DNA of 64,000 nt from Desulfurellaceae bacterium bin18 (GCA_002238415.1 MPMI01000026.1:1-64000); one strand, 5' to 3'; shown: positions 1 through 8,205, counted from the stretch's first letter. Notes: generated by a model from the sequence alone, not told the origin. Numbers and translations: made by a program.

Positions 1-2
1 GT

Positions 3-350
3 TCCGTTGATCCCGATCGCGAGAAAGCCAGACACAGAGCAAAGCAACAGATCGCCCTGTACACGACCTTCCCCTACGATATTGTGTCGGACCAGCACGA
101 GCTCGCGGAGGAAAAAACGCGCATTCGTGAGGCGTGGGCGCGGAACGACACCGCAGGGGCGGTTGCCAGGGTCAGCGAGGAAACGGTGGACCTCCTCTCC
201 CTGGCCGGGACACCACAGGAATGTCGCCACGCCCTCTCTCGCTACGAGGGCATCGTCGATGAGGTGGCCTTCTTCTCGCCGAGTTTTGGGCTTAGTCGGG
301 AGGAAGTGCTCGCCAATCACGCGGCCATCTTGGACACCTTTGGTCGCTAA
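3..350 (+). CDS. LLM-class flavin-dependent oxidoreductase, C-terminal part (5' end outside window)
   Basis: The frame is open from the window edge and ends in TAA at 348-350, giving 115 residues. The sequence has the late helices of the luciferase-like fold: a segment reading SVDPDREKARHR, then the phrase LLSLAGTPQECRHAL, which is the usual GTP-x-E-C-x-x-x-L motif of F420/FMN-dependent LLM proteins, then a short tail ending ILDTFGR. These proteins are cytosolic flavin or F420 hydride-transfer enzymes with a TIM-barrel fold. The substrate cannot be read from this part. It is the first of seven LLM sequences in the window. The barrel core with the cofactor pocket lies upstream of the window. 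Confidence 0.8.
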   Translation, partial: SVDPDREKARHRAKQQIALYTTFPYDIVSDQHELAEEKTRIREAWARNDTAGAVARVSEETVDLLSLAGTPQECRHALSRYEGIVDEVAFFSPSFGLSREEVLANHAAILDTFGR

Positions 351-363
351 GAAGGAAGGAGGA

Positions 364-573
364 ATGAGCAAGAACACAACCGCGCCTAGCTACGTGAATC
401 GGAACCGGCAGAAGAATCTCGGGACCAGAGGGGTTAGCGGCAACGACCATCTGCAAAAGGCGTATGAGTTGGAATGCCTGAAATGTGGACACCATTACGG
501 CGCGAACGGCTCCGACATCTTTCAGCGGAAATGTCCCCGTTGCCAAGGCGGGGCACCCGGTATCCCGTACTAG
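364..573 (+). CDS. Small zinc-ribbon protein (69 aa), hypothetical
   Basis: A 69-residue protein starts at ATG 364 after a good Shine-Dalgarno (AGGAAGGAGG). The frame continues upstream without a likely start, so the ATG next to the ribosome site is chosen. Two cysteine pairs, CLKC and CPRC, are about 20 residues apart in the C-terminal half and should bind one zinc. The end reads GGAPGIPY. The N-terminus is basic and polar (YVNRNRQKN). It is followed after 28 bp by a winged-helix miniprotein with its own ribosome site, so the two are probably cotranscribed. I do not recognise a named family. A small DNA- or RNA-binding accessory of the mobile island is the natural guess. Confidence 0.6.
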   Translation: MSKNTTAPSYVNRNRQKNLGTRGVSGNDHLQKAYELECLKCGHHYGANGSDIFQRKCPRCQGGAPGIPY

Positions 574-601
574 GACTCATCCTCAGAAAGGAGCAGCAAC
601 T

Positions 602-868
602 ATGCCAATCAGTGCCCCCGAAGCCGATATTCTCTCGGCGCTGGAGCACGAAAAAGAATCTCTCATCGAGCCGCAACTCCATAACCTCCTCAAAAAGCGG
701 GCCGTTAATCTAACCGCGCAGGAATGTTACGACTATGTAGAATCCCTCCACCGGAAGGGGCTGGTCCACGCGAATTTCGTGCGGGCGTTCGAGGGCCGCG
801 CGTTCTCCCACTTGCGCATTACAGGCGAGGGCCGTGCGACGCTTCGCGCAGTGCGGGGCGATGAGTAG
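602..868 (+). CDS. Small winged-helix-like protein (88 aa)
   Basis: Start ATG 602 is preceded by AAAGGAG at suitable spacing. The 88-residue product looks like a lone winged helix: helix 1 (EADILSALEHE), helices 2-3 (QECYDYVESLHRKGLV) and a C-terminal strand/wing segment (FSHLRITGEGRATL) as in MarR/PadR-type C-termini, where ITGEGRA is a common wing motif. There is no second domain. It forms a likely bicistron with the zinc-ribbon gene upstream. It may regulate the neighbouring defence or integrase genes, which is inference from position only. It could also be a dimeric DNA-binding antitoxin-like protein. Confidence 0.55.
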   Translation: MPISAPEADILSALEHEKESLIEPQLHNLLKKRAVNLTAQECYDYVESLHRKGLVHANFVRAFEGRAFSHLRITGEGRATLRAVRGDE

Positions 869-1278
869 GGCTGGTGCCGCAGGGAGAGGGCCGGTGGTCG
901 ATAAAAGAAGCCCCGCTCTCGCTTTGAGTGCCGGCTTCTTTCGGGGCTGAGGGGGAATCCTTCGTTTCGTTACAGGAATCTGCACCACATCAGCGGACGG
1001 GCAGTAACCTATTACTGGCCTCCCAGGGGTGGGACTTGAGGGGGCCTCCTCATGGTGATCAATACCTTCAGAACGAGTACAAAGACGACTCTGAGTTGGC
1101 AGTTGCATTAGCAGAGGCTAGCAAGTCCGGTCAGGGGGCAGGTATACCAGGGGCCATATTACTCTCGGTCCAAAACCTGCTTGACTGGTAACATGGTTCC
1201 CCTTCCTATCTTCAATGTCGAGGTCTGCCTGAAGCCGTAATTTTTGGTAGTTCGGCCGTGTGCGAAGGAAGAATAGGA
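869..1278. other. Gene-poor stretch between the miniproteins and the STAND gene
   Basis: About 410 bases hold no convincing gene. A plus-strand open frame at 928-1191 has low-complexity, non-family-like translation and no good ribosome site. The only structure seen is the hairpin at 904-941. The stretch is the 3' side of both flanking transcription units, because the large gene on the right is on the minus strand and ends at 1279. Confidence 0.5.
904..941 (+). terminator. Hairpin downstream of the winged-helix gene, possible terminator
   Basis: AAAGAAGCC (904-912) pairs perfectly with GGCTTCTTT (933-941) around a 20-nt loop. A competing pairing uses AGCCCCG with the following CGGGGCT. It lies about 35 bases after the stop of the winged-helix gene. 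The trailing T-run is only three bases, so termination efficiency is uncertain. Confidence 0.45.
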
Positions 1279-4200
1279 TTATCGGAGGGCAGTATTCATT
1301 ACAAAAGACTCAATCGTCTTCCCATTTCGTGAAAGTTCTCGGGCTTGGCAAGCGAACTTTTCACGGGCCTGTTCGAGCGTCATCTTCGGAGTTTGTGATT
1401 TTCTCCAATCCTTTTCGTCCCACTGCTCACAAGGGAACCAGCCAACAAGGTATAAGCCATGATCGCATTGATTGTCCTTTAGATAACGCTCGGCGAGTTG
1501 CGTTTGCATGGAATCCTTGAGTTCTTGGTTCCAGCAGCCTTTTACTTCGATGATGGCGGTGATCTTCTCATAGAGATTCTTCTCTGGATGTTCCTGAATT
1601 ATGGCGTTTACATGGATGTCCGTTCGTTCTCCTTGTCCCGTTCCTTCTCCTCGGCGGATTTCGACTTCTCGATTTGCGATAATGCCTCGCATCTTCAGGT
1701 CGTTCTCAAGATGAACCTTTATCCAGTCAGAAAACGAATTCTCGTCTTTGGGGCTGTAGGCATCTTTGCCCTTATCCCATAAAAACTTGGCTTCGGGTGT
1801 TTCGCCTTGGAGCTTCTCTTCTGCTCGTTTCAAAGATTCGATGAGGACGGCAAGAAGCTGGCTTCCATTCTGTACCAAGCAGGATTTTCGGTCCCTGGAG
1901 AGTTGAAGGATTTCTTCCGGCTGAGGGGGAATCCATGTTTTTGCTCGCGTCTTCTCTCGGGCCTTAATCAGCACCCATTTAATAAAGTCTAATCCAGGTA
2001 AAGTTTCATAAATTTTCTGGATTGCCCTGCAAGCATCAACTGTCCCCAACTCCTGAAGAAAGTTTAGGATTGAATTTCGCCAATTCCCAATGCTCTCCCG
2101 AGGCGTGACTAAATGTCCTCCTTCTTCCTGCGGGTCTTCTGCATGTGGATATTGGCAAGAGAGCCATATGTATACATCTGCCCATTGATCTTCTGTTAAA
2201 TTCTGACCTAGAGAATGAGGTCTATCCCGTACAATGTCCTCGAATATCTTCTCCCCGAAGCTAGGCTCCTTTTCGATTAACGGCCAGATAATGGGCCAAC
2301 CTACATCTTCAGAATGTAGAAAAAGAGATACGGCGGCCCGGACCGCCTTCGCTTGTTGTTCTTGATCGTGACTATGTCGTGACTGGATCAACTCTTCTAC
2401 AAAATTTCGCGCTTCCTGGACGCCGTGAAGAATCAATTCGTCCAGCAACCTTTGCATGCTTCCAGGTTTCAATTGAGTATCCTTAACCTTGGACAATAAC
2501 GCATTTGCCAGACGTTCATCCCAACAGTGCTGCATTCTCTCAACAATCCAAACAGACTGGAGCTCGCGATTCTCTTGATCGATTAAGGTCATCAGGCTTT
2601 CAATGATTTCTTCTGGTGCAGCAGCGTACGCTAGACGAAGAAGAGTATTATGGGGTTCTTCTGTCCTTGCAGCGTTCAAAAGAGGATAGCCGATCATAAT
2701 GGCTGCCCACTTTTTCCATACGGACTGATCTAGACGAGCTACAAAATCTTCTTCCTCCTGTAACAAGAGCCGGAAGGCTCGATATCCTGAGAGTGCTGGG
2801 GAGTAGCTAATGTTAGTGCCAAGCCATTCTTCTTGCTTTGCGTCCCTCTCCTGAATGTACCGCTTCGCCACTGCCACCAGTCGTGCTTTTAGAGTCCGAT
2901 CCGCATCCCTCCAGCCGGGAAGAGATGTCAAGTCTGATTCGAGCTCGTTTTCATAACGAGTACTGGTAGACTCAAGGGTCATTACTCGATTCAGTTGCCA
3001 CCAATTGTCAAGGTTGCCTTCTTCACAGGCTTTCACAAGTGTTTTAATCCGCTCCGCAGGTGGGAGAACAAACAAGGGATGACTATGGTGAGATTCCTCC
3101 CTTCTGTTCCTCTTTCGGTATCGTTCTCTCTCTTTTTGAGTGTCGTCGGAAGAGAGGTTCCATGTTCTGAGAAGCCAGCGACATGCCTTTGAAAGTACTG
3201 TGTTATGCTGACAAGTCGTCAGAATTAAATCCACCTGTTCAGCATCTTCCCCGTCAAATATCATCCCTACAAAATCTGCCCAGATAGTTTGCTCTTTTTC
3301 GGAGATCGTCTCCCTGAGACGCTCAATCATCCATGGAACGTCTTTCTTCAAGATCATTTTTTGACGCGCCATAGAGGACGCTATCCCAAACACTGGATAG
3401 TCTGGTGAGTCTGCGATGAGAGAAGGGATAACTTGGAGAACTTTTCTGCGTCTCTCCTCATTACTCGCGAGAATATCTGCGTGGTCCGGGTTGCTTATCT
3501 TGTCTAGTATGTCTCTATGTTGCTCTAGTCTCAGTAGGGCGATTTTAGCAAAACCTTTGCTTATTCCTGGCTGATCGAGATTATTCCACGCCTTAAGTAT
3601 GATGGCATCGATAACTCTTTCATGCAGGTAAATATCCCGCCGTAGACTCTCCCCCTTTAGATCAGCATCCCGGTAGAGACTTTCCTCTTTGCCCGCCCAT
3701 TGGAGAGCGATAGGCAAGTCAGCCTCTTGGAGAGAAGGGACTAAATCATTGGTAAGAAAACTAGAATACGCTCCAATAAAGTTCTCAGCTTTCGGTGGAG
3801 TAAGAACGGAGAACAATTCCTTTGCCGTTATGAGATTCGGCCATATGGCCTTAAGAGCGTAACCTTTCAATTCATCTCGCGGATCGTTATCTCCTCCGTC
3901 AGTGGCCAGAGGTTTTAGCTTCGCTCGTACAGGTTTATCCCCGACGCGGACAACTGCGCAGGCTGCCTCAGCGCGGGTCGCTATGAGCTGAGAATCGTCA
4001 AGCGCGACCTCAAGCAAATCATCTTGGAGGGCTCGTAGCTTACACGCTTTGGCAATGTTGATCGCGACTCTCCGAACAAGGAATCCTTTGGTTGGGTCAC
4101 AAATATAGGGCCTGAGTTGATCGGCCAGATTAGGATGATGCAGCTTTGCGTACTGTTTATCCAATTCCCAATCGTCATCAAGCAGCTTCTCCTCATCGTG

Positions 4201-5532
4201 GAGTGATAGGAGAGTATCAACGAGCGCTCTCTTATCCTCTTCACCCACTGTAGACAGATCACAATAAAGCAAGACCTCGGCGTCGGCCTCCATGAAGTTT
4301 TGGAAGAAACGGCCGGGTGCCAAGCTCACTAGCCAAGCAGCAGTTGAACGCAGTTGAGGAACTAGCCGTCCTTCAGGGTCATCAGGATGAGTCAATAAAC
4401 TCATGATTTGGTCATTCGTCATCTTGTCGGAGAGATAATGCGCGGCAAGATATTCCGCATAGGTCTGATGCGCCCAGCCCATACGCTGCGGACCACGTGC
4501 GGAGAAAAGACCGGTGTTCAAGACTTCCTGAATGGATGCTTCAGTTACTGGAAATTCGTCCTTATTAGCTTGTTCGGTTCCACCGGCCAGTTTCTTCAGG
4601 ACTATATCTTCATCCGGTACTTCGCCGAGATCGAGTCCTTTCCAGATTGCGTCCCGGTTGGAGAGGAGAGTTACTGCCGCTATGCGTGCTGCAACTCTAA
4701 ACCGCTGGTCGGTAGAGAGATCGCCGGTCAGGCGAGCAGCATGACGATCTTCGTTCGTATCTTCACAGAGGAGACGGCAGCCTTCGAGGTATAGTTCTGC
4801 TTGAGAAGAAGGAAGCTGCTTACGGCGACCGTATGTATTGATAAGAAATTCTAAGGAGACGGGTTTTATCGCAAAAGGAACGGCGGCTGCAGCGGAAACC
4901 GCTTCCATGAAGGCTTCTGAGTCTAAGCTATTTACTTGCGCAGCCTCGATAACATCTTGCTTTCGGAGGGGAGCTAGCTCGTATGCTCGGAAAGCCTCCT
5001 CTCCCCATAGTTCCTTCAGTCCTTCTTCAAGATTGTTTGGCCAATCTGCAGTCCGGCAGGCAATACGGAGAGACAGGCGATTGACGGGAAATCTTTTGAG
5101 TTCGTCAACGAGAAGCGTTGCGACAGTATCGATTCGTAAGAGGCATTCATCAAGGCTGTCAAGAAAAATATACAGCCGATAATCGCCATTCTGCCAATCT
5201 CCGAAGGTTCCATTTTCAAAGAGGGCTCGAACGAGCCTGTCCTCGCTGCCATAGGAGCGGAGGTTCAGGTTCAACACCTTAGTGTCGTCCTCCGCAACTT
5301 GGGCTTCCATGGCCTTTTGTACGGATTCCAGAGTGTAGCTTTTCCCAATGCCAGGCTCCCCAAGAAGAGCTAGACACGAAGTCTCTGATATGGCCTCAAA
5401 GGGAACAATATTGGAGTTGTAATGCCGATCCCATTTGTCATCGGGATTTGGTAAGTACCCATCATAAGAAAGGTTGATAGACTCTCCTCTTGGAGACCAG
5501 AACCGCTTCCAATCGTATTCTATACGAGGCAT
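1279..5532 (-). CDS. NACHT/STAND NTPase with C-terminal PD-(D/E)XK nuclease-like domain (1417 aa)
   Basis: A very long intact protein. The N-terminal NTPase has Walker A GEPGIGKS at residues 58-65, a NACHT-style Walker B IFLDSLDE at about 122-129 and a following strand ending ACRTADW at about 159-165. The middle thousand residues are rich in leucine and tryptophan helices without a catalytic motif, as expected of a HEAT/TPR-like sensor region. The last 120 residues carry D1305 (ERTDIHV) and E1329-V-K1331 (AIIEVKGCW), the acidic and lysine pattern of a PD-(D/E)XK restriction-like nuclease. Known NACHT and Avs proteins are anti-phage STAND ATPases that oligomerise on sensing a phage protein, but there the effector is usually N-terminal. 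The gene is visibly more AT-rich than its surroundings and sits beside an integrase. Function as a defence protein is inference from architecture and context. Confidence 0.75.
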   Translation of the reverse strand: MPRIEYDWKRFWSPRGESINLSYDGYLPNPDDKWDRHYNSNIVPFEAISETSCLALLGEPGIGKSYTLESVQKAMEAQVAEDDTKVLNLNLRSYGSEDRLVRALFENGTFGDWQNGDYRLYIFLDSLDECLLRIDTVATLLVDELKRFPVNRLSLRIACRTADWPNNLEEGLKELWGEEAFRAYELAPLRKQDVIEAAQVNSLDSEAFMEAVSAAAAVPFAIKPVSLEFLINTYGRRKQLPSSQAELYLEGCRLLCEDTNEDRHAARLTGDLSTDQRFRVAARIAAVTLLSNRDAIWKGLDLGEVPDEDIVLKKLAGGTEQANKDEFPVTEASIQEVLNTGLFSARGPQRMGWAHQTYAEYLAAHYLSDKMTNDQIMSLLTHPDDPEGRLVPQLRSTAAWLVSLAPGRFFQNFMEADAEVLLYCDLSTVGEEDKRALVDTLLSLHDEEKLLDDDWELDKQYAKLHHPNLADQLRPYICDPTKGFLVRRVAINIAKACKLRALQDDLLEVALDDSQLIATRAEAACAVVRVGDKPVRAKLKPLATDGGDNDPRDELKGYALKAIWPNLITAKELFSVLTPPKAENFIGAYSSFLTNDLVPSLQEADLPIALQWAGKEESLYRDADLKGESLRRDIYLHERVIDAIILKAWNNLDQPGISKGFAKIALLRLEQHRDILDKISNPDHADILASNEERRRKVLQVIPSLIADSPDYPVFGIASSMARQKMILKKDVPWMIERLRETISEKEQTIWADFVGMIFDGEDAEQVDLILTTCQHNTVLSKACRWLLRTWNLSSDDTQKERERYRKRNRREESHHSHPLFVLPPAERIKTLVKACEEGNLDNWWQLNRVMTLESTSTRYENELESDLTSLPGWRDADRTLKARLVAVAKRYIQERDAKQEEWLGTNISYSPALSGYRAFRLLLQEEEDFVARLDQSVWKKWAAIMIGYPLLNAARTEEPHNTLLRLAYAAAPEEIIESLMTLIDQENRELQSVWIVERMQHCWDERLANALLSKVKDTQLKPGSMQRLLDELILHGVQEARNFVEELIQSRHSHDQEQQAKAVRAAVSLFLHSEDVGWPIIWPLIEKEPSFGEKIFEDIVRDRPHSLGQNLTEDQWADVYIWLSCQYPHAEDPQEEGGHLVTPRESIGNWRNSILNFLQELGTVDACRAIQKIYETLPGLDFIKWVLIKAREKTRAKTWIPPQPEEILQLSRDRKSCLVQNGSQLLAVLIESLKRAEEKLQGETPEAKFLWDKGKDAYSPKDENSFSDWIKVHLENDLKMRGIIANREVEIRRGEGTGQGERTDIHVNAIIQEHPEKNLYEKITAIIEVKGCWNQELKDSMQTQLAERYLKDNQCDHGLYLVGWFPCEQWDEKDWRKSQTPKMTLEQAREKFACQARELSRNGKTIESFVMNTALR

Positions 5533-5721
5533 TCTTTACCAATTACGAAGAGAGAGCGGTAAGAGCAAGATGGGGTAAATCACAGTCCAGATAATCACTA
5601 GGACGATCTGTTTAGCAAAGAGCCTCCGACCTCGCGGCAATTCTTAATGGACTGGTAAGGATTGAAACCGGAAAGCGATCTCTACGAATCCGAGCGCCCT
5701 GGAGGGGCTAGATTGGCCGCC

Positions 5722-6951
5722 TTACCCCCGTCGCACCAGCGGCACGACCTTATTGCTTGCCTGACTCAAATACGCCGCCCACTGCTCCATAAGCGTGCGC
5801 CGACGCTCGAACAAGTCCGAGCGGGCATACGCTGCCTCCGTCTTATCCGGGATAGTGTGGGCCAAGGCCGCCTCCATCACCGCCCGAGGCGCGTTCGTAC
5901 ACTCCTGCCCCCAATCTCGAAAGCTGGAACGGAAGCCATGCGGCACCGCCGGAATCTTCAGGTCTTTGAGGAGCTTCGAGAGCGTCATATTGCTCAGCGG
6001 CTTACCCGTGGTGGAGGGAAATACCAAGCCACTCTCGTCCGCCAACACCTGCGCCTCCCGTAAGATAGCCGCCGCGCGTTCTGACAACGGCACCCGGTGT
6101 GCACGCTTCGCCTTCATTCGCTCCGCTGGCACCGTCCACACCTTGTCTTCTAGGTTCATCTCCTCCCAGGTCGCCAGCCGCACCTCCCCCGAACGGGCGG
6201 CGGTGAGAATCAAGAACTCACAGGCCAGTTTCGTGCTCATGCCGGCCTGTGAATCCTGGACAGTGTGGATGGCAGTTGCGACCTCCCGGTGCGGGAGCGC
6301 TCGCATATGCTGAGTTACGTCGGCTTGGCGTCCCAACGCCTGACTGAGCATATCCCCTGCCGGATTATCCGTGCGAAATCCGTGCGCGACCGCCCATTTC
6401 ATGACTGCCCCTATCCGTTGCCGTACTCGCCGTGCGGTTTCCGCTTTTTCGTGCCAAATTGGCGCCAAAACGGCTAAAATATCCGCCGTCGTGATGGTAT
6501 GGACGCCCTGAGCGCCTAGACGCGGGAAAACGTACTGACTGAGCGTGGCTTCCCACTGGGCGGCGTGCTTGGCATTGCGCCAGCCGGGACGGTGGAGATC
6601 GATCACGGCGGCCGCCGCTTCGGCAAAGGTGGGAATCGGGGCTTTGTGCTTCTCCGCCAGCGGATCACCGCCTTCGCGTATCAGCCGCTTGTTTTCCAGT
6701 GCCTTTTCTCGCGCTTGCGCTAAGGACGTGAGCGGATAGCCCCCCAGCCCCAACTCCCGCACACGGCCAGCAATGGTGAGGCGTTGTATCCAGCAGCGTC
6801 CGCCCGTCTTCGTCACGAGCAGCGAGAGGCCCAGGCCGTCCAGATAGCGCCCCGGCTTGGTCACGGTACGGACAAAGCCGGCAGACAGGACGCGCTCAGG
6901 ATGGCGGCCCTGTTTCTTCCGGCCCTGCTTTAGCTGCGTGCCCATCGACAT
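5722..6951 (-). CDS. P4-type tyrosine recombinase / integrase (409 aa)
   Basis: The N-terminal 100 residues are the Arm-DNA-binding domain of P4-like integrases (DUF4102), with the pattern GRYLDGLGLSLLV and LGGYPLTSLAQAREKA. The catalytic domain carries the full tyrosine-recombinase set: R253 (ARSGEVRL), H338 and R341 (HGFRSSFRD), H365 (LAHT) and nucleophile Y375 (EAAYARSD). Length is normal for the family and the gene appears active. It catalyses site-specific integration and excision of a genomic island. No tRNA gene is visible beside its 3' end, where P4-type elements usually sit. The 239-base leader upstream contains a striking long inverted repeat (7019-7129), possibly an attachment or excisionase/operator region. 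Confidence 0.93.
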   Translation of the reverse strand: MSMGTQLKQGRKKQGRHPERVLSAGFVRTVTKPGRYLDGLGLSLLVTKTGGRCWIQRLTIAGRVRELGLGGYPLTSLAQAREKALENKRLIREGGDPLAEKHKAPIPTFAEAAAAVIDLHRPGWRNAKHAAQWEATLSQYVFPRLGAQGVHTITTADILAVLAPIWHEKAETARRVRQRIGAVMKWAVAHGFRTDNPAGDMLSQALGRQADVTQHMRALPHREVATAIHTVQDSQAGMSTKLACEFLILTAARSGEVRLATWEEMNLEDKVWTVPAERMKAKRAHRVPLSERAAAILREAQVLADESGLVFPSTTGKPLSNMTLSKLLKDLKIPAVPHGFRSSFRDWGQECTNAPRAVMEAALAHTIPDKTEAAYARSDLFERRRTLMEQWAAYLSQASNKVVPLVRRG

Positions 6952-7018
6952 AGATCGTTCCTCCGTTCATTCTGTGGGATATTCACCAAGGTATGAGGAT
7001 TGCCTTGACAATTATTCC

Positions 7019-7129
7019 CCCTATTCTTCCCCTTAAAACTACAAGGAATATAGCTGAATACGGCGGAATGAGCAAGACCGAAGATGTAAAAAAGTCTTTA
7101 TTTTTCAGCTATATAGGGGAACAATAGGG
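7019..7129. repeat. Two-part inverted repeat in the integrase leader
   Basis: Two arm pairs are nested. CCCTATTCTTCCCCT at 7019-7033 matches the reverse complement of 7115-7129 with one mismatch. ATATAGCTGAA at 7048-7058 pairs exactly with TTCAGCTATAT at 7104-7114. The arms lie between the integrase start (6951) and the first phage-like gene (7191). They may be integrase arm-type sites, an operator, or a cruciform. Confidence 0.6.
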
Positions 7130-7190
7130 AATAGGCAAGAGTGTAATATAGCGGAGTCACCTCCGGCACATCAACGACTATGAGCGGATC

Positions 7191-7499
7191 ATGCTAGAAA
7201 GAGAGACCGCAGAGGCCATGGACGGCGATATCAGCGACTCCATCCAGTACTGGCATACCCACGCCGAAACGATGGCTAAAGCGGCTGTGAGGGGCTGGGA
7301 AATCGACCCGAAGGCCCTCCCTTCGATAGTCGTTCTGCCCTCCTATCCGACCGATCCGGTTCCCTACAGCACCGAGACCTGCCTGGAACTGATGCGGGCC
7401 AGTCTCGACTTCTACAGTTGGGTACGTACCACCGCCAACAATCCGGGTGTCTTCGCCGACAAAGAGGCCCAGGAGGCGAAGGATAAAAAAAAGTCCTGA
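7191..7499 (+). CDS. Phage-like small protein, zero-frame product (102 aa); possible tail-assembly chaperone G-like
   Basis: The first gene of a rightward cluster. It is 102 residues, acidic and helical, and ends in a lysine run (KDKKKS). It starts at ATG 7191. The same frame is open a little further upstream without a start codon. No enzyme motif is seen. Its last codons form the slippery heptamer A AAA AAG, with AGGAGG ten bases before, and the -1 frame is open for 112 more codons. That arrangement is typical of tailed-phage G/GT tail-assembly chaperone genes. The chaperone label rests on this arrangement rather than on recognised sequence similarity. The next genes overlap or follow closely, as in a phage operon. 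Confidence 0.55.
   Translation: MLERETAEAMDGDISDSIQYWHTHAETMAKAAVRGWEIDPKALPSIVVLPSYPTDPVPYSTETCLELMRASLDFYSWVRTTANNPGVFADKEAQEAKDKKKS
7471..7493 (+). promoter_or_regulatory. Programmed -1 ribosomal frameshift signal
   Basis: A Shine-Dalgarno-like AGGAGG (7471-7476) lies ten bases before A AAA AAG (7487-7493), read in the zero frame as AAA AAG. This is the heptamer and the SD spacing known to stimulate -1 slippage in E. coli dnaX. The zero frame stops at TGA 7497-7499. The -1 frame continues to 7831. A strong downstream stem-loop is not obvious; only a 4-bp CTGA/TCAG hairpin follows. Confidence 0.7.
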
Positions 7500-7831
7500 C
7501 CGCCCTTCAGCAAGCCTTCCAGCTCAACACCGGCCACGGCACGATACCCCAATGCAGCACTTGCCAACTCGCCGCCGCAGAGGACCCCGACGCCGCCTTC
7601 CCATGCGAAGAATGCCCCTTCCCGCTACCCGAGCAATACTACCCGGCCTACCGCACCCTGATCGACGTAGCCGAAGTCACCGAAGCGCCCAACCCCGACA
7701 ACACCGACGAACCGCTCCGTTTCCTCAAGATCGACCCCGACTGGCTCAGCCTCGCCATCCAGGCCCGCCGCCTCTCGCCCCAGGATTTCGACCTCTGCCT
7801 GTACGTCAGGAGGTTCGTTAATGCCGACTGA
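7493..7831 (+). CDS. -1 frame extension of the 7191 gene (112 codons, GT-like domain)
   Basis: This frame has no ATG, GTG or TTG start near its beginning; a TAA at 7484-7486 closes it just before the slippery site. Its translation is protein-like: TALQQAFQLNTGHG, then a four-cysteine cluster (CSTC and CEEC), then LSPQDFDLCLYVRRFV. Reading through the heptamer with a -1 slip would give a fusion of 101 plus 112 residues. The C4 pattern could bind zinc. Translation from a CTG at 7496 is the alternative, but the AGGAGG would then be about 20 bases away, too far. The following gene starts inside its end with its own AGGAGG, so this region is translated and coupled. Confidence 0.6.
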   Translation, partial: VLTALQQAFQLNTGHGTIPQCSTCQLAAAEDPDAAFPCEECPFPLPEQYYPAYRTLIDVAEVTEAPNPDNTDEPLRFLKIDPDWLSLAIQARRLSPQDFDLCLYVRRFVNAD

Positions 7832-8000
7832 GACCACCCCACGAGAGCGAGACAAGCTGTACATGGCCGCCAAAATGCGCGAATCCCGGGCACAGCAAAA
7901 GGCCCTGCAAAGCGCCTGGCCGACCCGCCGCGCCTGGCTCCATAACCATGCAACCAGCCCCCCATTCTGCCCCTGTCCGAGCTGTACGCGGGCGGGCTGA
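7821..8000 (+). CDS. Small basic protein (59 aa), phage-like cluster
   Basis: ATG 7821 follows AGGAGG (7808-7813) at seven bases and overlaps the previous stop by 11 bases (ATGCCGACTGA), a strong sign of translational coupling. The product is rich in arginine, lysine and alanine and ends with the cysteine cluster CPCPSC. No family is recognised. Position after a tail-chaperone-like gene suggests a small structural or assembly protein. The start is well supported, the function is unknown. Confidence 0.5.
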   Translation: MPTETTPRERDKLYMAAKMRESRAQQKALQSAWPTRRAWLHNHATSPPFCPCPSCTRAG

Positions 8001-8037
8001 TATTTCATAACCCGTGAAATTTCACCCCGGATGAAAT

Positions 8038-8136
8038 ATGGACAAACTGATGCAAATCCTGGTCGCCACCCACGTCGGCGTCTTCCTTTTGGGCGTCCTG
8101 CTCGGAGCAGTTCTGGTCTGGCAAGCCGGCCCCTAA
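8038..8136 (+). CDS. Single-pass small membrane protein (32 aa)
   Basis: ATG 8038 to TAA 8136 encodes one hydrophobic segment (ILVATHVGVFLLGVLLGAVL) followed by WQAGP. Length and shape suit a small phage or toxin-like membrane peptide, or a holin-like protein. There is no clear Shine-Dalgarno and the start lies just after a GAAATTTC palindrome, which could control it. It is included because the hydrophobic pattern and clean ends are unlikely to be noise, but it may not be expressed. Confidence 0.3.
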   Translation: MDKLMQILVATHVGVFLLGVLLGAVLVWQAGP

Positions 8137-8179
8137 AATCCTCTCAAACACCGTTCCAAAACCAGAAAATAGAGGCTGC

Positions 8180-8205
8180 TTAAGGGGTGAAAAATGCCCC
8201 CTTAA
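8180..8205 (+). terminator. Hairpin after the phage-like cluster
   Basis: TTAAGGGG (8180-8187) pairs with CCCCTTAA (8198-8205) around a 10-nt loop. It follows the last small plus-strand gene by about 45 bases. There is no strong T-run, so it is only a possible terminator. Confidence 0.35.

Noticed and set aside
928-1191. 87-residue plus-strand frame in the gap before the STAND gene
   Set aside because: Composition and lack of a ribosome site suggest noise; no recognisable motif.
5533-5721. tRNA gene as the integrase target
   Set aside because: No cloverleaf or T-loop consensus was found in this gap or elsewhere near the integrase.
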